From NCBI GenBank assembly GCA_951813515.1, contig OX638346.1, positions 1,295,617-1,359,616 on the forward strand: DNA of 64,000 nucleotides, read 5' to 3'. This document shows positions 52,347 to 62,666 of this stretch, piece after piece (the first letter of the stretch is position 1; each line of letters opens with the position of its first letter). Origin of the DNA: an uncultured Pseudomonadales bacterium (GTDB taxonomy: Bacteria; Pseudomonadota; Gammaproteobacteria; Pseudomonadales; Azotimanducaceae). The position numbers and the translations under genes were made by a program. A model generated the notes under the pieces. The model saw nothing but the letters and a program-made list of their open reading frames with translations. It searched no databases and had not been told where the DNA came from.

Positions 52347-54152
52347 TTAGCCGAGCGCGAGGCTCAGCACCAGCAAAACGCCTAACGTCAGGCTGACGAG
52401 TTTCCAGAACAGCGTCGGGTTCTTCTCCAGGAGCGGGGCCGCCTCGGCGCGGCCAACCAGTTCCGGGTTGGGCCGATCCAGGTCCGTGACGAGTTCGGAC
52501 AGGGCCTCGTAGCGACTGTCGGGGTTCTGCGAAGTCGCCTTGGCGAGGGCCAAGTCCACCCATCTCGGCAGGTCGCCACGGCCAGCCTGGGCGAGTGGGA
52601 CATACGGCCGATTCAAATACGCCTTCGCATCGCGGGCGAGGGGCGGCTTGTAGGGCAAGGCGCTGGCCAGCATCTCGTAGGCCACGACGCCCAGGGCGTA
52701 GATGTCGGTGGCATGGGTAACCGGCCGGCCCAACAGGCACTCCGGTGCGACATAGCCGACCGATCCGACGGGGTGGGTCTCGCGAACCGCGTTGTCGAGT
52801 TCGTCGAACCCTTGGACGTACACCGTGCCGAAGTCGACGATCTTGGCGTTGCCGTCGCGATCAATCATGACGTTCTCCGGTTTGAGATCGCGATGCACCA
52901 TCTGCAGCCGCTGGAAGGCGCGCAGGCCTTTGGCGATGTCAGCCACCAAGCGCCGGACTTCGTCGATGGCAGGTTGCGGATTGTCGAGCATCCATTGGCG
53001 CAGGCTGCGGCCCTCGATGTACTCGGCCACGTAGTAAAGGAAGCGGCTTTCCGGGCGCGGCAGGATCTTCATCACCCCCGGGTGATCGATGCGTTTGCCG
53101 ATCCACTCCTCACGGATGAACCCGTCGAGGTACACGTCGTCGGCGGCGAACGATTCGGAAGGCACCTTCAATGCCAAGCGCCGTCCGGACGGGTCTTCGA
53201 CGAGGTACATGTGACTGCGCGTCCCACTCGCGATGGTGCGCAGGACTCGGTAGCCGTCGATGCGCGCATCGGCCCGGAGCACGGGCGGGATGACCTGCCG
53301 CGTAAGTCGGCGGTGCGCTTCGTCGATGGCCTCGTCCGGCGTGTCGTCGATGCGTACGAGCAGGCAGCTCAAATTGTCCTCGCTGCCCCGTCGCAAGGCG
53401 GCGTCGACGATGGCTTGGGATACGCTCTCAAGCGTCGTGTTCCCGGTCGCACACGCCACGCGCTCGCGCAGGTGTCGAACCGGGAGCGCATCGTGTACGC
53501 CGTCGGTGGTGAGTACGAAGACATCGCCCTTCGCCAGGTCTTCGGCCAGGTAGTCGACCTCGATGTCCAGGTCCATGCCGAGTGCATTGGTCAGCATGGC
53601 GTGGCGGCGGTGATCGCGGGTGAGTTGTTCGAGTTCGCCGTCGCGGAACCGGTGCACCCGGCTATCGCCGACATGGAAGATGTGCGCCGTGCGACCCTTG
53701 GTGACCAAGGCACTCACCGTGGTCGCCATCCCGTCGTGGTGGCAAAACCAGCGGTTCAGTGCGTTCAGCACCCGCGCGGCGGACGTCTTCACAGTCCAGG
53801 TCTCGGGCGTGGCGAGATATTCGTCGATGAATTCCGTGACCACGGTCTGGCTGGCCTTCGCGGCAAGCGCGCCGCTCGACATGCCGTCGGCGATCAAAGC
53901 GACCGCGCCCTTCAGCCGGTCCGGTGGCGACGCCGCAAACGCGTCCTCGTTGGCCTCCCGGGCGCCGGCAACCGAGGTGCCGCCGTAGCTGACCTTCAGT
54001 TCGACACTGCTCGTGGCTACTTGCACGACGGTCTCCGTCGCCCGACCGGGTTCCGACGGTGTGGATTCGCGCCCGCGGGCCGCTGCGGGGGCGACCTTTA
54101 CGGACCCTTTTCTTGCGCCATCGACCGCAAGGTTAGCCCGCGGGTCAGGCAA
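52347..54152 (-). CDS. PP2C phosphatase-Ser/Thr kinase fusion of the nitrate operon
   Basis: 601 residues from a TTG at 54152 that overlaps the transporter stop; the first 45 residues are low complexity. PP2C domain (about 50-270): [37 protein letters not shown] and GSEDNLS. Kinase domain (about 295-570): [23 protein letters not shown] and GYVAPE; the glycine loop [12 protein letters not shown] is degenerate. A single C-terminal membrane helix ([15 protein letters not shown]) anchors it. PA1782 next to nasA in Pseudomonas has the same layout, so a role in nitrate-uptake or nitrate-reductase control is likely, targets unknown. Confidence 0.88.
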   Translation of the reverse strand: MPDPRANLAVDGARKGSVKVAPAAARGRESTPSEPGRATETVVQVATSSVELKVSYGGTSVAGAREANEDAFAASPPDRLKGAVALIADGMSSGALAAKASQTVVTEFIDEYLATPETWTVKTSAARVLNALNRWFCHHDGMATTVSALVTKGRTAHIFHVGDSRVHRFRDGELEQLTRDHRRHAMLTNALGMDLDIEVDYLAEDLAKGDVFVLTTDGVHDALPVRHLRERVACATGNTTLESVSQAIVDAALRRGSEDNLSCLLVRIDDTPDEAIDEAHRRLTRQVIPPVLRADARIDGYRVLRTIASGTRSHMYLVEDPSGRRLALKVPSESFAADDVYLDGFIREEWIGKRIDHPGVMKILPRPESRFLYYVAEYIEGRSLRQWMLDNPQPAIDEVRRLVADIAKGLRAFQRLQMVHRDLKPENVMIDRDGNAKIVDFGTVYVQGFDELDNAVRETHPVGSVGYVAPECLLGRPVTHATDIYALGVVAYEMLASALPYKPPLARDAKAYLNRPYVPLAQAGRGDLPRWVDLALAKATSQNPDSRYEALSELVTDLDRPNPELVGRAEAAPLLEKNPTLFWKLVSLTLGVLLVLSLALG

Positions 54153-55617
54153 CTTCGATCAACTCCACGGTGCCGTCGTCGCGGATCTCGGCCATGTGGC
54201 CGCGCGGCTCCTCCATGAAGAACAGGACCAGGAAACCGAGTACCGCCGATACGCCGATGATAGCGAAGAACGCCTCATAGCCGACAAACGAGAAGATCGT
54301 CAAGTAGCACACCGCGCCGATGTTGCCGTAGGCACCCGTCATGCCGGCGATCTGCCCGGTTAGCCGTCGCTTGATCAGCGGAACGACGGCGAAAACGGCA
54401 CCTTCACCGGCCTGTACGAAGAACGAGCAGGCCATCGCGGTGATCACGGCCAAGACCAGCGGCCACGAGGAGTCCACCAACGCGAACGTGAAATAGCCGA
54501 TGGCGAGTCCGGCGATCAGGATCAGGAGCGTCGGCTTGCGGCCGAAGAAGTCGCTGATCAAGCCGCCCGCCGGGCGGGACATGAGGTTCATGAAGGCGTA
54601 CGACGACGCCAGCAGGCCAGCCTGCACCATGTTGAGGCCGAACACGTCGCTGAAGAACAGCGGCAGCATGGAGATCACCGCCAGTTCGGAACCGAACGTG
54701 GCGAAATAGAGCATGTTCAACACCGCGACCTGCTTGAATTTGTAGCGGTGCAACTCGGGTACTGGTTTCTCGAAGACCCCTTTGTTCACCCGCCACGCAG
54801 CCCAGATATCGTAGCCGTATCCGGCAAGCAGGAACGCGTAGATGGTATTCGCGGCGTTGTCCGAGAGCAGGTCGACGCCGCCCGTCGACAGTTTCCAGGT
54901 CAGAAGGGCGAGCGCCAGGAAGATTGGCGCCTTCATGATCAGCAGCAGGTAGAAGTCGCCCTTGCTGGTTACCTCGATGGCACCGAGGTTCTTCGGCTTG
55001 AAATACGTCGAACCCTTCGGCGTGTCCGAGACGTTGAAGTAGTAGAGCAGGCCGAAGACGATGGCCAGCACACCCGTCGTGCCGATGGCGTAGCGCCAGC
55101 CGTCATCGCCCCCGAACAAGAGGGCCAGCGTGGGCAGCGACATCGCCGCAGCGGCGGAACCGAAATTGCCCCATCCGCCGTAGACGCCCTCGGCGCGCCC
55201 GAGTTCGTGGGCGGGGAACCACTCTCCCACCATGCGGATGCCGACCACGAAGCCAGCCCCGATGCAGCCGAGCAGGAAGCGCGCGACCGCCGCCTGCACG
55301 AACGTGTCGGCCAACGCGAACGCGAAACAGGGCACGCTCGCCACCAGGAGCAGGATGGAATAGACAAGCCGCGGGCCGAACTTGTCGGTGAGCATGCCGA
55401 TCAGGATCCGCGCGGGGATCGCGAGCGCCACGTTCAACGTGAGCAGCGTCGACACCTCCGCCTTGGTCAGTCCGAGCGAGCCCTGGATCGCGGACATGAG
55501 GGGCGCGTGGTTGAACCAGACCACGAAGGTGACGAAGAACGCCATCCAACTCATGTGCAGCACTTTCATCTTGCCGCGGAAGGCCAGCAGGTTGAATCCG
55601 GCTACGTCACTTGACAT
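54145..55617 (-). CDS. nasA: Nitrate/nitrite transporter, NNP-type MFS
   Basis: 490 residues from ATG 55617 after AAGGAG. Twelve membrane segments; [52 protein letters not shown] and [38 protein letters not shown] match the NNP nitrate-signature repeats (GWGNFG and AYGNIGAV). It imports nitrate for the reductase encoded upstream. The symbol nasA follows the Pseudomonas/Bacillus transporter usage. Confidence 0.92.
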   Translation of the reverse strand: MSSDVAGFNLLAFRGKMKVLHMSWMAFFVTFVVWFNHAPLMSAIQGSLGLTKAEVSTLLTLNVALAIPARILIGMLTDKFGPRLVYSILLLVASVPCFAFALADTFVQAAVARFLLGCIGAGFVVGIRMVGEWFPAHELGRAEGVYGGWGNFGSAAAAMSLPTLALLFGGDDGWRYAIGTTGVLAIVFGLLYYFNVSDTPKGSTYFKPKNLGAIEVTSKGDFYLLLIMKAPIFLALALLTWKLSTGGVDLLSDNAANTIYAFLLAGYGYDIWAAWRVNKGVFEKPVPELHRYKFKQVAVLNMLYFATFGSELAVISMLPLFFSDVFGLNMVQAGLLASSYAFMNLMSRPAGGLISDFFGRKPTLLILIAGLAIGYFTFALVDSSWPLVLAVITAMACSFFVQAGEGAVFAVVPLIKRRLTGQIAGMTGAYGNIGAVCYLTIFSFVGYEAFFAIIGVSAVLGFLVLFFMEEPRGHMAEIRDDGTVELIEVA

Positions 55618-55655
55618 GTATTGCTCCTTGTCTAAATGCCCACCCGAATCCGTTG

Positions 55656-55676
55656 GGGCAACCCTCGCGGTCGCCC
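55656..55676 (-). other. Hairpin in the transporter leader
   Basis: GGGCGACC/GGTTGCCC, with one G-T pair and an internal GCGAG loop, lies 40 bp upstream of the transporter start in the 142-bp spacer after the BC subunit gene. It could be an intergenic mRNA stabiliser or an attenuator; no T run. Confidence 0.3.
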
Positions 55677-55759
55677 GTATGGGGCATCCGGACCTGCTCC
55701 GCCAGCGGGACGGGGCAAGCCCTTCCCCTACGCCGGATGGATCCGTAGCGGGTTGTTCG

Positions 55760-57481
55760 TTAGTGGTCCGTCGGCGCAACTCCGACGGCGGGGTTCGCGG
55801 CCAACCCGATGTCCCGGGCGTGTTCCTCGAATCCCTTGTTTTTCCAGAAGAAGGCGCCGGGCATCGTGGTCGGCACGACGACCACGTAGAACAGCGCTCG
55901 GCCCACGGTTGCCGAGCCCAGGCACAAGAGCGCGGCAACAAGCCAAGGCGCCGGCTGCGTCACCCCGGCAACCGTGAGGGCGCCAACCAGGATCAGGTTG
56001 CCCAGCAGCAGCGCATTTCGGAGTCGGTAGACCTGGCCGAAGGTCGTCGTCTGGACATGGTGCGACACCGCACCCTCATGTTCCGCGGCGCGCATGTCCC
56101 GTGATTGCCCGATGAGGCCGGCGATCTCCAGCGCCAATCCCGCCACGATCGCCCAGCACAAGAGCGGTGACCACCCGGGCGCCAGTGCCAAGCCGATCCA
56201 GCCGCCGAGCGCCAGCGACGCACCTACGAAGGACGTGGTCGTCTGCCAATGGTTCCAGAACGGCCTAGCCGGTATCAGGTAGCAGCGGACCATGTAGAAG
56301 ATCGTCGCGACTCCCGCGACAACGGCCGCCGCCCCGAGGGCCGACGCGACACGCGTCCATCCGGCGAGATCGGCGATGAGATACAGGCCCGTCGCCGCGC
56401 CGAAGGCAGCCGTCGCGAGCGCTTCGCGGCTCAGGTTGGAATGCCGCAGGTTATTGAAGCCACGATAGAAACGCAGGGTCTTGCCGAGGTGGGCGGTGGA
56501 TGCGGCCATGCCAAGGCCGACGAGGACGAGCGCGGTCAACGCAACCAGGGCACTCCCCTGGCCGGCTACGAACGTCGTCGCGAACGCGCCGACGGCGGCC
56601 TGCACCGCCAAGGTGAACGCCACCAGTGGGTTCTCGCGGGACGAGAGCCGCGCCCAGTTCCACTGCCTTTGGACGCCTTCCTTGGGATCGACAACCGGCC
56701 GGAACCCGGATCCCGCGCCGTTACGCCGATACTTCACCGGTGACGAGTCAGGCCGCGTGACCTCGTGTGGTGTCGGATTGGCCTGCTGGAAGCGAATGTT
56801 CGCCTTGGTGATGGTCGGGTCGGGGAATCCGGGAATACTGGTGTCGGTTTGCTCGCGTCGCTCCGGGACGTTCTCCACGACACCAAAATCCAGGGCATTG
56901 CCCACGCAAGCCGAGACGCACGCGGGCTTCAGGCCGACTTCCAGCCGATCAACACACATATTGCACTTCTCGACCTGGCCAGCCACCGGGTCGAGTTGCG
57001 GCGCGTTGTAGGGACACACCCAGGTGCAATAGCCGCAACCGAAGCAGATGTCCGGGTCCTGGATGACGGCGCCGTACTCGGGGTGCTTGGTGTACGCGAG
57101 GGTGGGGCATCCTTTGAGGCAGACCGGGTCGTCGCAGTGATTGCACGCCATCGAGATGTTGATGCGCGTGTAATCGGGATAGGTGCCGCCTTCCACGTAG
57201 CCGACCGAGCGAAAGCTCAAGTGCGGCGGCAAGTCGTTCTTCTCGCTGCAGGCGGCTTCGCAGGCATGGCAGCCGATGCAGTTGTCCGCCGTGAAATGGA
57301 ACGCGTGCTGGCGCGTGCGGTTGGGATTGTCGCCGATCCCCGCATCGCCGTTGATGCGGAGGCTCACGCCCTTGTCGCCGTCGGGCAACAACTGAATCGG
57401 GTTGCCGTACCGGTTTAGCGTCTGCGCGGTGGCATCCGCCAACTTCGCGTAGTCGGGTTCGTCGACGCGGAGGGGAATCAC
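55760..57481 (-). CDS. Fused DmsB-DmsC-type electron-transfer/membrane-anchor subunit
   Basis: 573 residues from GTG 57481, directly abutting the reductase stop. Residues about 60-200 form a four-cluster ferredoxin domain: C68/71/74/78, C113/116/121/125, C146/149/152/156 and C173/176/188/192. Residues about 275-560 contain eight or so membrane helices of the DmsC quinol-oxidising anchor type. Normally DmsB and DmsC are separate, so this is a natural fusion. Sitting between the catalytic subunit and the nitrate transporter, it probably feeds electrons from quinol to nitrate reductase. Confidence 0.85.
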   Translation of the reverse strand: MIPLRVDEPDYAKLADATAQTLNRYGNPIQLLPDGDKGVSLRINGDAGIGDNPNRTRQHAFHFTADNCIGCHACEAACSEKNDLPPHLSFRSVGYVEGGTYPDYTRINISMACNHCDDPVCLKGCPTLAYTKHPEYGAVIQDPDICFGCGYCTWVCPYNAPQLDPVAGQVEKCNMCVDRLEVGLKPACVSACVGNALDFGVVENVPERREQTDTSIPGFPDPTITKANIRFQQANPTPHEVTRPDSSPVKYRRNGAGSGFRPVVDPKEGVQRQWNWARLSSRENPLVAFTLAVQAAVGAFATTFVAGQGSALVALTALVLVGLGMAASTAHLGKTLRFYRGFNNLRHSNLSREALATAAFGAATGLYLIADLAGWTRVASALGAAAVVAGVATIFYMVRCYLIPARPFWNHWQTTTSFVGASLALGGWIGLALAPGWSPLLCWAIVAGLALEIAGLIGQSRDMRAAEHEGAVSHHVQTTTFGQVYRLRNALLLGNLILVGALTVAGVTQPAPWLVAALLCLGSATVGRALFYVVVVPTTMPGAFFWKNKGFEEHARDIGLAANPAVGVAPTDH

Positions 57482-59698
57482 CTAGTACGTCCTCAAAGCC
57501 CTGTTCCACTCGGCCGCGTCGGACTGGTCCACGGACTCGATCCGCACCGCACACTGCTTGAACGCGGGCTGGCGCGAATAGGGATCGAGCAGGCCCAGCG
57601 TCAGCCGGTTCACGCACTCGTGAAAGTGGAACGGAATGAAAACCATGTTCTTGGGCACGCGCTGCGTGCGCTGCACCATCACCACGGCGTCGCCGCGCCG
57701 GGACACCATGCGCGCATAGCCCATTTGATCGACGCCCAGTTCATCCGCCGCGTCCGGATTCATCTCCATGTATGGCGTCGGCGAGTGTTTGTTGCAGTCG
57801 CCGACCTTGCCGGTCTTGGTCCGGGTGTGGAAATGCTCGACCACACGGCCGCTGTTGAGCCAGAACGGGAACTCCTCGTCCGGACGCTCGTTGTTCTCGA
57901 CGTACGGCAACGCCAAGAGCCTCGCCTTGCCGTCGGGGAATGCGAACGTGCCATCGCCGTAGAGCCGCGGCGAACCCCGGGGAGCGCGAGGGGCTTGCCC
58001 GTCGCAAGAGCGGTCATCGCCCTCGCGCATCGGCCATTGGATGCCGCGCGCGGCCTCGATCTTCTCGTAGGTCATGCCGGAAATGTCCAGGTTTCGATCC
58101 CGGCCCTTGGAAAGCTGTTTCATCTCCTCGAATGCGGCTTCCGGGGTATGCGGCCAGTTCATCGCGGCGGCACCCGGCCAACGCTTGGCAAGCGACGTGA
58201 AGATCCAGAAGTCGGGCTTGGAGTCCGCGAACGGTGCCGTCACGGGTCGGGTGAGATTCACGCGTCGCTCGGTGTTGGTGAAACAGCCCTCCTTCTCCGC
58301 CCACACCGATGCGGGCAGGAAGACGTGCGCGTAGTCTGCGGTTTCGACATCTTCGTAGGCGTCCTGGACAACGCAGAAATCGAGGTTCTGCAATGTCTTC
58401 CGAATGCGCGGCGTATTCGGCATGGATGTCATGGGATTGGTGCCGATCACCCAAAGCGCCTTGATCTGCCCGGTCTCGATGGCCGGGAAGATGTCGGTCT
58501 GAAAGAGGCCGCGCTGTTTCGGGAAGAACTCCGGATCGACGTTCCAGAACTTGCCGACCTCGTCCCGGTGCGCCGGGTTCTCAAGCTGCCTGTAGCCCGG
58601 CAAACCGGAACACGACGACCACTCGCGCGTGCCCATGGCGTTGCATTGGCCCGTGATCGACAGGCTCGTACCGCCGGGCTTGCCGATATTGCCGGTGGCC
58701 AGGTTCAGGTTGTTGATCGCGCACACACCGTCGCTACCGTGCGTGGACTGGTTGATACCCATCGTCCAGATCGCCATCGCCGCATTCGCCTTGCCGTACA
58801 GGCGCGCCACCGTGCGGATGGTGTCCTCGTCGATCCCGCAGATATTCGCCGCCGTCGCGGGGTCGTACTCGGCAACCGTCTCCGCGAAGTCCTCGAAACC
58901 GTCGGTGTGGGCCCGAATGTAGGCCTCGTCGTGCAAACCCTCTTCGAGGATGACGTGGCACAGGCTGTTCAGCAGCACCAGGTCGGTGCCCGGGGTCACC
59001 GGCAGGTGGATGTCCGCGAACTGGGCGAACATCGTCACCCGGGGATCGACGACGATGACCGGGAATTTGCGTTTCTCGAGCGCTTCCTTGAGGCGCCAAT
59101 AGATGATCGGATGCTGCTCCGGCAGGTTCGAGCCGAACGCCAACAGGCACTGCGTGTGCTCGAAGTCGCCGTAACAGCCGGGCGGGCCGTCGGAACCGAA
59201 CGAACGCTTGTACCCCGACACCGCGGAAGCCATGCAAAGCGTGGTGTTGCCGTCGTAGTTGTTGGTGCCGATGACCCCGCGTACCAGCTTGCCGAGGGTG
59301 TAGAACTCCTCGGTCATGATCTGCCCGGTGGAGATGACGGCCACCGCGTCGCGTCCGTAGCGGGCCTGGGTCCGTTTGAATCCATCCGCGACGCGGTCCA
59401 GCGCCGAGTCCCAGTCGGCGCGTTGCCAGTCCTCGAGAATCCGGTCGCGCACCTTGGGCACGCTGCCGCGGCCGGGTGCGGCGAAGATCTGCGCCTGCGT
59501 CAGCCCCTTGATACACAGCTTGCCGCGGTTAACGTCGGCACCGCCGACCCCGCGTGTCGTCACCGGCTTGCCGAGCGCATCGACACCCACTTCGATGGAG
59601 CAACCGACCGAACAGTAGCCGCAGGTGGCGTACTTCCACTCGGCAACGGCCTTGTTGGCGATGCGAATTGGATTCTTGTGGCGCCGTCCGAACAACAT
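57482..59698 (-). CDS. Assimilatory-type nitrate reductase catalytic subunit
   Basis: 738 residues from ATG 59698; the upstream frame is repeat sequence. C26/C29/C33/C62 (ATCGYCSVGC...GKLCIKG) bind a [4Fe-4S] cluster; MGINQSTHGSDGVCAINNLNLATGNIGKPGGTSLSITGQCNAMGTRE and the C-terminal molybdopterin domain are as in NasA/NarB. The catalytic Cys is in TLCMASAVSGYKR. There is no Tat signal and no C-terminal [2Fe-2S] domain, so it is cytoplasmic and about NarB size. Residues 563-576 (SCDGQAPRAPRGSP) come from a 45-bp repeat unit. Confidence 0.93.
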   Translation of the reverse strand: MLFGRRHKNPIRIANKAVAEWKYATCGYCSVGCSIEVGVDALGKPVTTRGVGGADVNRGKLCIKGLTQAQIFAAPGRGSVPKVRDRILEDWQRADWDSALDRVADGFKRTQARYGRDAVAVISTGQIMTEEFYTLGKLVRGVIGTNNYDGNTTLCMASAVSGYKRSFGSDGPPGCYGDFEHTQCLLAFGSNLPEQHPIIYWRLKEALEKRKFPVIVVDPRVTMFAQFADIHLPVTPGTDLVLLNSLCHVILEEGLHDEAYIRAHTDGFEDFAETVAEYDPATAANICGIDEDTIRTVARLYGKANAAMAIWTMGINQSTHGSDGVCAINNLNLATGNIGKPGGTSLSITGQCNAMGTREWSSCSGLPGYRQLENPAHRDEVGKFWNVDPEFFPKQRGLFQTDIFPAIETGQIKALWVIGTNPMTSMPNTPRIRKTLQNLDFCVVQDAYEDVETADYAHVFLPASVWAEKEGCFTNTERRVNLTRPVTAPFADSKPDFWIFTSLAKRWPGAAAMNWPHTPEAAFEEMKQLSKGRDRNLDISGMTYEKIEAARGIQWPMREGDDRSCDGQAPRAPRGSPRLYGDGTFAFPDGKARLLALPYVENNERPDEEFPFWLNSGRVVEHFHTRTKTGKVGDCNKHSPTPYMEMNPDAADELGVDQMGYARMVSRRGDAVVMVQRTQRVPKNMVFIPFHFHECVNRLTLGLLDPYSRQPAFKQCAVRIESVDQSDAAEWNRALRTY
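57971..58010 (-). repeat. 45-bp palindromic unit inside the nitrate reductase gene
   Basis: The reverse strand reads CTCTTGCGACGGGCAAGCCCC and continues TCGCGCTCCCCGG, matching the tandem unit at 43.6 kb. It adds about 14 codons between the WPMREGDD and RLYGDGTFAFPDGKARL blocks without breaking the frame. Confidence 0.65.
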
Positions 59699-59702
59699 GG
59701 GA

Positions 59703-59776
59703 GAGCCCTCAGCCAGGGTGCGCGAGGGGTTTCCCCTCGCAAGAAGAGGGCTGCGCGAGGGGAAGCCCCTCGGAAG
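59703..59776 (-). repeat. Two 45-bp palindromic units at the end of nirD
   Basis: The hairpins GCGAGGGG-TTT-CCCCTCGC (59722-59740) and CGAGGGG-AAG-CCCCTCG (59756-59772) with the shared CTTGCGAGGGG and GGCTGAGGGCTC parts match the array at 43.4 kb. They overlap the last 22 codons and the stop of nirD and the start region of the reductase gene. Confidence 0.7.
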
Positions 59777-60119
59777 AAAAGCGGCGAACCTGGACGTGGC
59801 CGTCGAGCACGCGCGCATCGAACGTTCGTACGGCGACCGCCTCGTCCTCGAGGCACTCCCCGGTATGGAGACTAAAGTGCTGCTTGTAGATCGGGGACGC
59901 GACGACGAGTTGTCCCCTGACGTCGCCAACGATGCCGCCCGACAGCACGGGCGCGTTGCTGAACGGGTCGACGGCGTCGATGGCGAACATCTGATCCCAC
60001 TGCGAGATCCGAAAAACCGCCACCTGGGCATCGCCCACGAGCGCCCGAACGCCCGTGTCGGGGACAACGGCATCGAGTGCGCAAACGGTGGTCCAATCGG
60101 CATTGCTTGGGTTGTGCAT
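59709..60119 (-). CDS. nirD: Nitrite reductase small subunit NirD
   Basis: 136 residues. The Rieske-like fold VPDTGVRALVGDAQVAVFRISQWDQMFAIDAVDPFSNAPVLSGGIVGDVRGQLVVASPIYKQHFSLHTGECLEDEAV aligns with E. coli NirD (108 residues), without the cluster ligands, as expected. The normal protein ends near VQVRRF; the extra SSEGLPLAQPSSCEGKPLAHPG is encoded by two palindromic repeat units. It partners NirB, 12 bp upstream. Confidence 0.92.
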   Translation of the reverse strand: MHNPSNADWTTVCALDAVVPDTGVRALVGDAQVAVFRISQWDQMFAIDAVDPFSNAPVLSGGIVGDVRGQLVVASPIYKQHFSLHTGECLEDEAVAVRTFDARVLDGHVQVRRFSSEGLPLAQPSSCEGKPLAHPG

Positions 60120-60131
60120 AGTCCAGGTTCC

Positions 60132-62654
60132 TTAAGCCATTTCAGATTCGAGCGCCGGGCGTCGCTGCCCTCGTTCGCGGACGAAAACGAGGGAGTCGTC
60201 GGCCTGCTCGCTGTTGACGAACGTGCGGAAACGTTTGAGTTTCTCGGGATCCTCGACCGTGGCCTTCCATTCGCACTGGTAGGTGCCCACCACGTGTTCC
60301 ATGTCGGCCTCGAGGTCAGCGACCAATCCAAGCTGGTCGTCGATGATCACGGACTTGAGATAGTCGAGACCGCCTTCGAGGTTCTCCATCCACACCGAGG
60401 TGCGCTGGAGACGATCGGCGGTGCGGATGTAGAACATCAGGAACCGGTCGATCAACTTGATCAGCATCTCGTCGTCGAGACCGGTGGCGATCAAATCGGC
60501 ATGGCGCGGGCGCATGCCGCCGTTGCCGCAGACGTAGAGATTCCAGCCGATCTCGGTGGCGATGACGCCGACATCCTTGCTCTGCGCCTCCGCGCATTCC
60601 CGGGTGCAGCCGGAAACGGCGAACTTGACCTTGTGGGGCGCCCGCAAGCCCTTGTAGCGGTTCTCGACGGCGATCGCCATGCCTACGCTGTCGAGCACAC
60701 CGTAGCGGCACCAGGTGCTGCCGACGCAGGACTTAACGGTGCGTACCGCCTTGCCGTAGGCATGGCCGGTCTCGAAACCGGCGTCGATCAGTTCCCGCCA
60801 GATGAGCGGCAACTCGTGAACCTGCGCCCCGAACAGGTCGACCCGCTGGCCGCCGGTGATCTTGGTGTAGAGGTCGTATTTCTTCGCGACCTGCCCCAGC
60901 GCGATCAGCTTGTCCGGCGTGATCTCCCCTGCAGGGACGCGCGGCACGATGGAATACGTGCCGTTCTTCTGAATGTTGGCCAGAAAGCGGTCGTTGGTGT
61001 CCTGCAGCGGTGCGTGCGGCGTCGTAAGCACATGGTCGTTCCAGCACGCCGCCAGGATAGACGCGACGGCGGGCTTGCAGATATCGCAACCCAGGCCCCG
61101 ACCGTGCCTCTCGATCAACTCGTCGAACGCGGTGATGCGTTCCACCCGGACGAGGTGGTACAACTCCTGGCGCGTGTGCGGGAAGTGCTCGCAGAGGTCG
61201 GTGTTGATCTCGATGCCGCGCTGTTCGAGTTCCACATTCAGCAACTGCGTGACCAGCGGCCCGCAGCCGCCGCAGCCGGTGCTGGCCTTGGTGCAACTGC
61301 GGATCGCGCCGAGCGTGGTGGCCCCATCCGCGACTGCGTTCACGATCGTGCCTTTCGAAATGTCGTGGCACGAGCAGATCTGGGCGCTGTCCGGCAGTGC
61401 GGCGACAGCACCTGCGGGCATGCCGCCGCCCTCGCGCTGCGGCAGGATCAGGGCGTCCGGGTGATTCGGCAGGGCCAATTCGTTCTGCATCGTCTGCAGC
61501 AACATGCCGTAGTCGTCTGTGTCGCCGACCAGAACCGCGCCGAGGAGCTTCTTGCCGGTCTTGTTGACGACAATGCGCTTGTATACGTGGTCGCGTTCGT
61601 CGATATACGTGTAGGTGGTAGCGCCCCGGGCTCGACCGTGGGCATCGCCGACACTGGCGACATCGACGCCGAGCAGCTTCAGCTTGGTGCTCATGTCGGC
61701 ACCGCGGAACCTCGTGTCACGGTTCCCGGCCACCGCCCCGGCTGCGACCTTGGCCATCTCGTAGCCGGGCGCGACCAGGCCGAAGATCCGCCCGTCGTAG
61801 AGCGCGCACTCTCCAACCGCGAAGATGTGGGGATCCGAGGTGGCGCAATATTCGTCGATGACGATGCCGCCACGTTCGCCCACCGCGAGTCCGCATTCGC
61901 GGGCCAGTTCGTCACGTGGTCGGATTCCTGCGGAGAACACCACGACATCGGTTTCGAGCGTGTCGCCGTCGGCGAACTCCATCCGGTACCGGGCCGACTC
62001 GCCGGCGACGATGCGCAGGGTGTTCTTGCCGGTATGCACCGAGACGCCCAAGCTCTCGATCATGCCGCGCAGCATCGTCCCGCCACCGTCGTCCAACTGC
62101 GTCCCCATCAGGACCGGCGCGAACTCCACGACATGCGTTGCAAGGCCCATGTTCTTGAGCGCATTCGCGGCCTCGAGACCGAGGAGACCGCCGCCCACTA
62201 CGACACCGACCCGGGCATCCGTTCCGGAGGCCTTGATGGCGTTCAAGTCTTCGATGGTGCGGTAGACGTGGCAGTGCGGTTGCTCATTGCCCTCGATCGG
62301 CGGCACGAAGGGATAGGAACCGGTGGCGAGGACGAGGGTGTTGTAGTCAATGCGCCGACCCTTGTCGGTGTGGACGGCGTTCGATTCGCGGTCGATCTCG
62401 ACGACGCGCTCGCCGACGTGAACCGTCGCATCCGACGGCGGTTCCTCCAGTGCGAGGTCGTCGGCACTGCTGCCCGCGAAATACTCGCTAAGGTGTACGC
62501 GATCATAGGCCCGGCGCGGTTCCTCGCCGAACACGGTAATCGCCACGCCCGGAACGGCAGCGGCGAGTCCCACGAAGCGATGGCCGACCATGCCATTTCC
62601 AACCACGACGACGTGTCGGTCGGCATCGGCGCTGCTCTCTGCTGCTGCGTTCAT
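60132..62654 (-). CDS. nirB: NADH-dependent nitrite reductase large subunit NirB
   Basis: 840 residues. FAD motif VVVVGNGMVGHRF at 15-27, NAD motif VGVVVGGGLLGLEAANAL near 149-166, [2Fe-2S] BFD domain CSCHDISKGTIV...CTKASTGCGGCG, and the sirohaem/[4Fe-4S] domain CVGSTWCRYG...KFAVSGCTRECAEAQSKDVGVI. All centres of NirB are present. It reduces nitrite to ammonium with six electrons in the cytoplasm. First gene of the leftward operon, with a sigma-54 element ending 12 bp before the start codon. Confidence 0.95.
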   Translation of the reverse strand: MNAAAESSADADRHVVVVGNGMVGHRFVGLAAAVPGVAITVFGEEPRRAYDRVHLSEYFAGSSADDLALEEPPSDATVHVGERVVEIDRESNAVHTDKGRRIDYNTLVLATGSYPFVPPIEGNEQPHCHVYRTIEDLNAIKASGTDARVGVVVGGGLLGLEAANALKNMGLATHVVEFAPVLMGTQLDDGGGTMLRGMIESLGVSVHTGKNTLRIVAGESARYRMEFADGDTLETDVVVFSAGIRPRDELARECGLAVGERGGIVIDEYCATSDPHIFAVGECALYDGRIFGLVAPGYEMAKVAAGAVAGNRDTRFRGADMSTKLKLLGVDVASVGDAHGRARGATTYTYIDERDHVYKRIVVNKTGKKLLGAVLVGDTDDYGMLLQTMQNELALPNHPDALILPQREGGGMPAGAVAALPDSAQICSCHDISKGTIVNAVADGATTLGAIRSCTKASTGCGGCGPLVTQLLNVELEQRGIEINTDLCEHFPHTRQELYHLVRVERITAFDELIERHGRGLGCDICKPAVASILAACWNDHVLTTPHAPLQDTNDRFLANIQKNGTYSIVPRVPAGEITPDKLIALGQVAKKYDLYTKITGGQRVDLFGAQVHELPLIWRELIDAGFETGHAYGKAVRTVKSCVGSTWCRYGVLDSVGMAIAVENRYKGLRAPHKVKFAVSGCTRECAEAQSKDVGVIATEIGWNLYVCGNGGMRPRHADLIATGLDDEMLIKLIDRFLMFYIRTADRLQRTSVWMENLEGGLDYLKSVIIDDQLGLVADLEADMEHVVGTYQCEWKATVEDPEKLKRFRTFVNSEQADDSLVFVRERGQRRPALESEMA

Positions 62655-62666
62655 GCCGAACCATAA

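Noticed and set aside
59625..62666. Very long rightward open frame (over 1000 codons) opposite nirB and nirD
   Set aside because: Antisense shadow of a GC-rich coding strand; nirB/nirD carry all family motifs and this frame has none.
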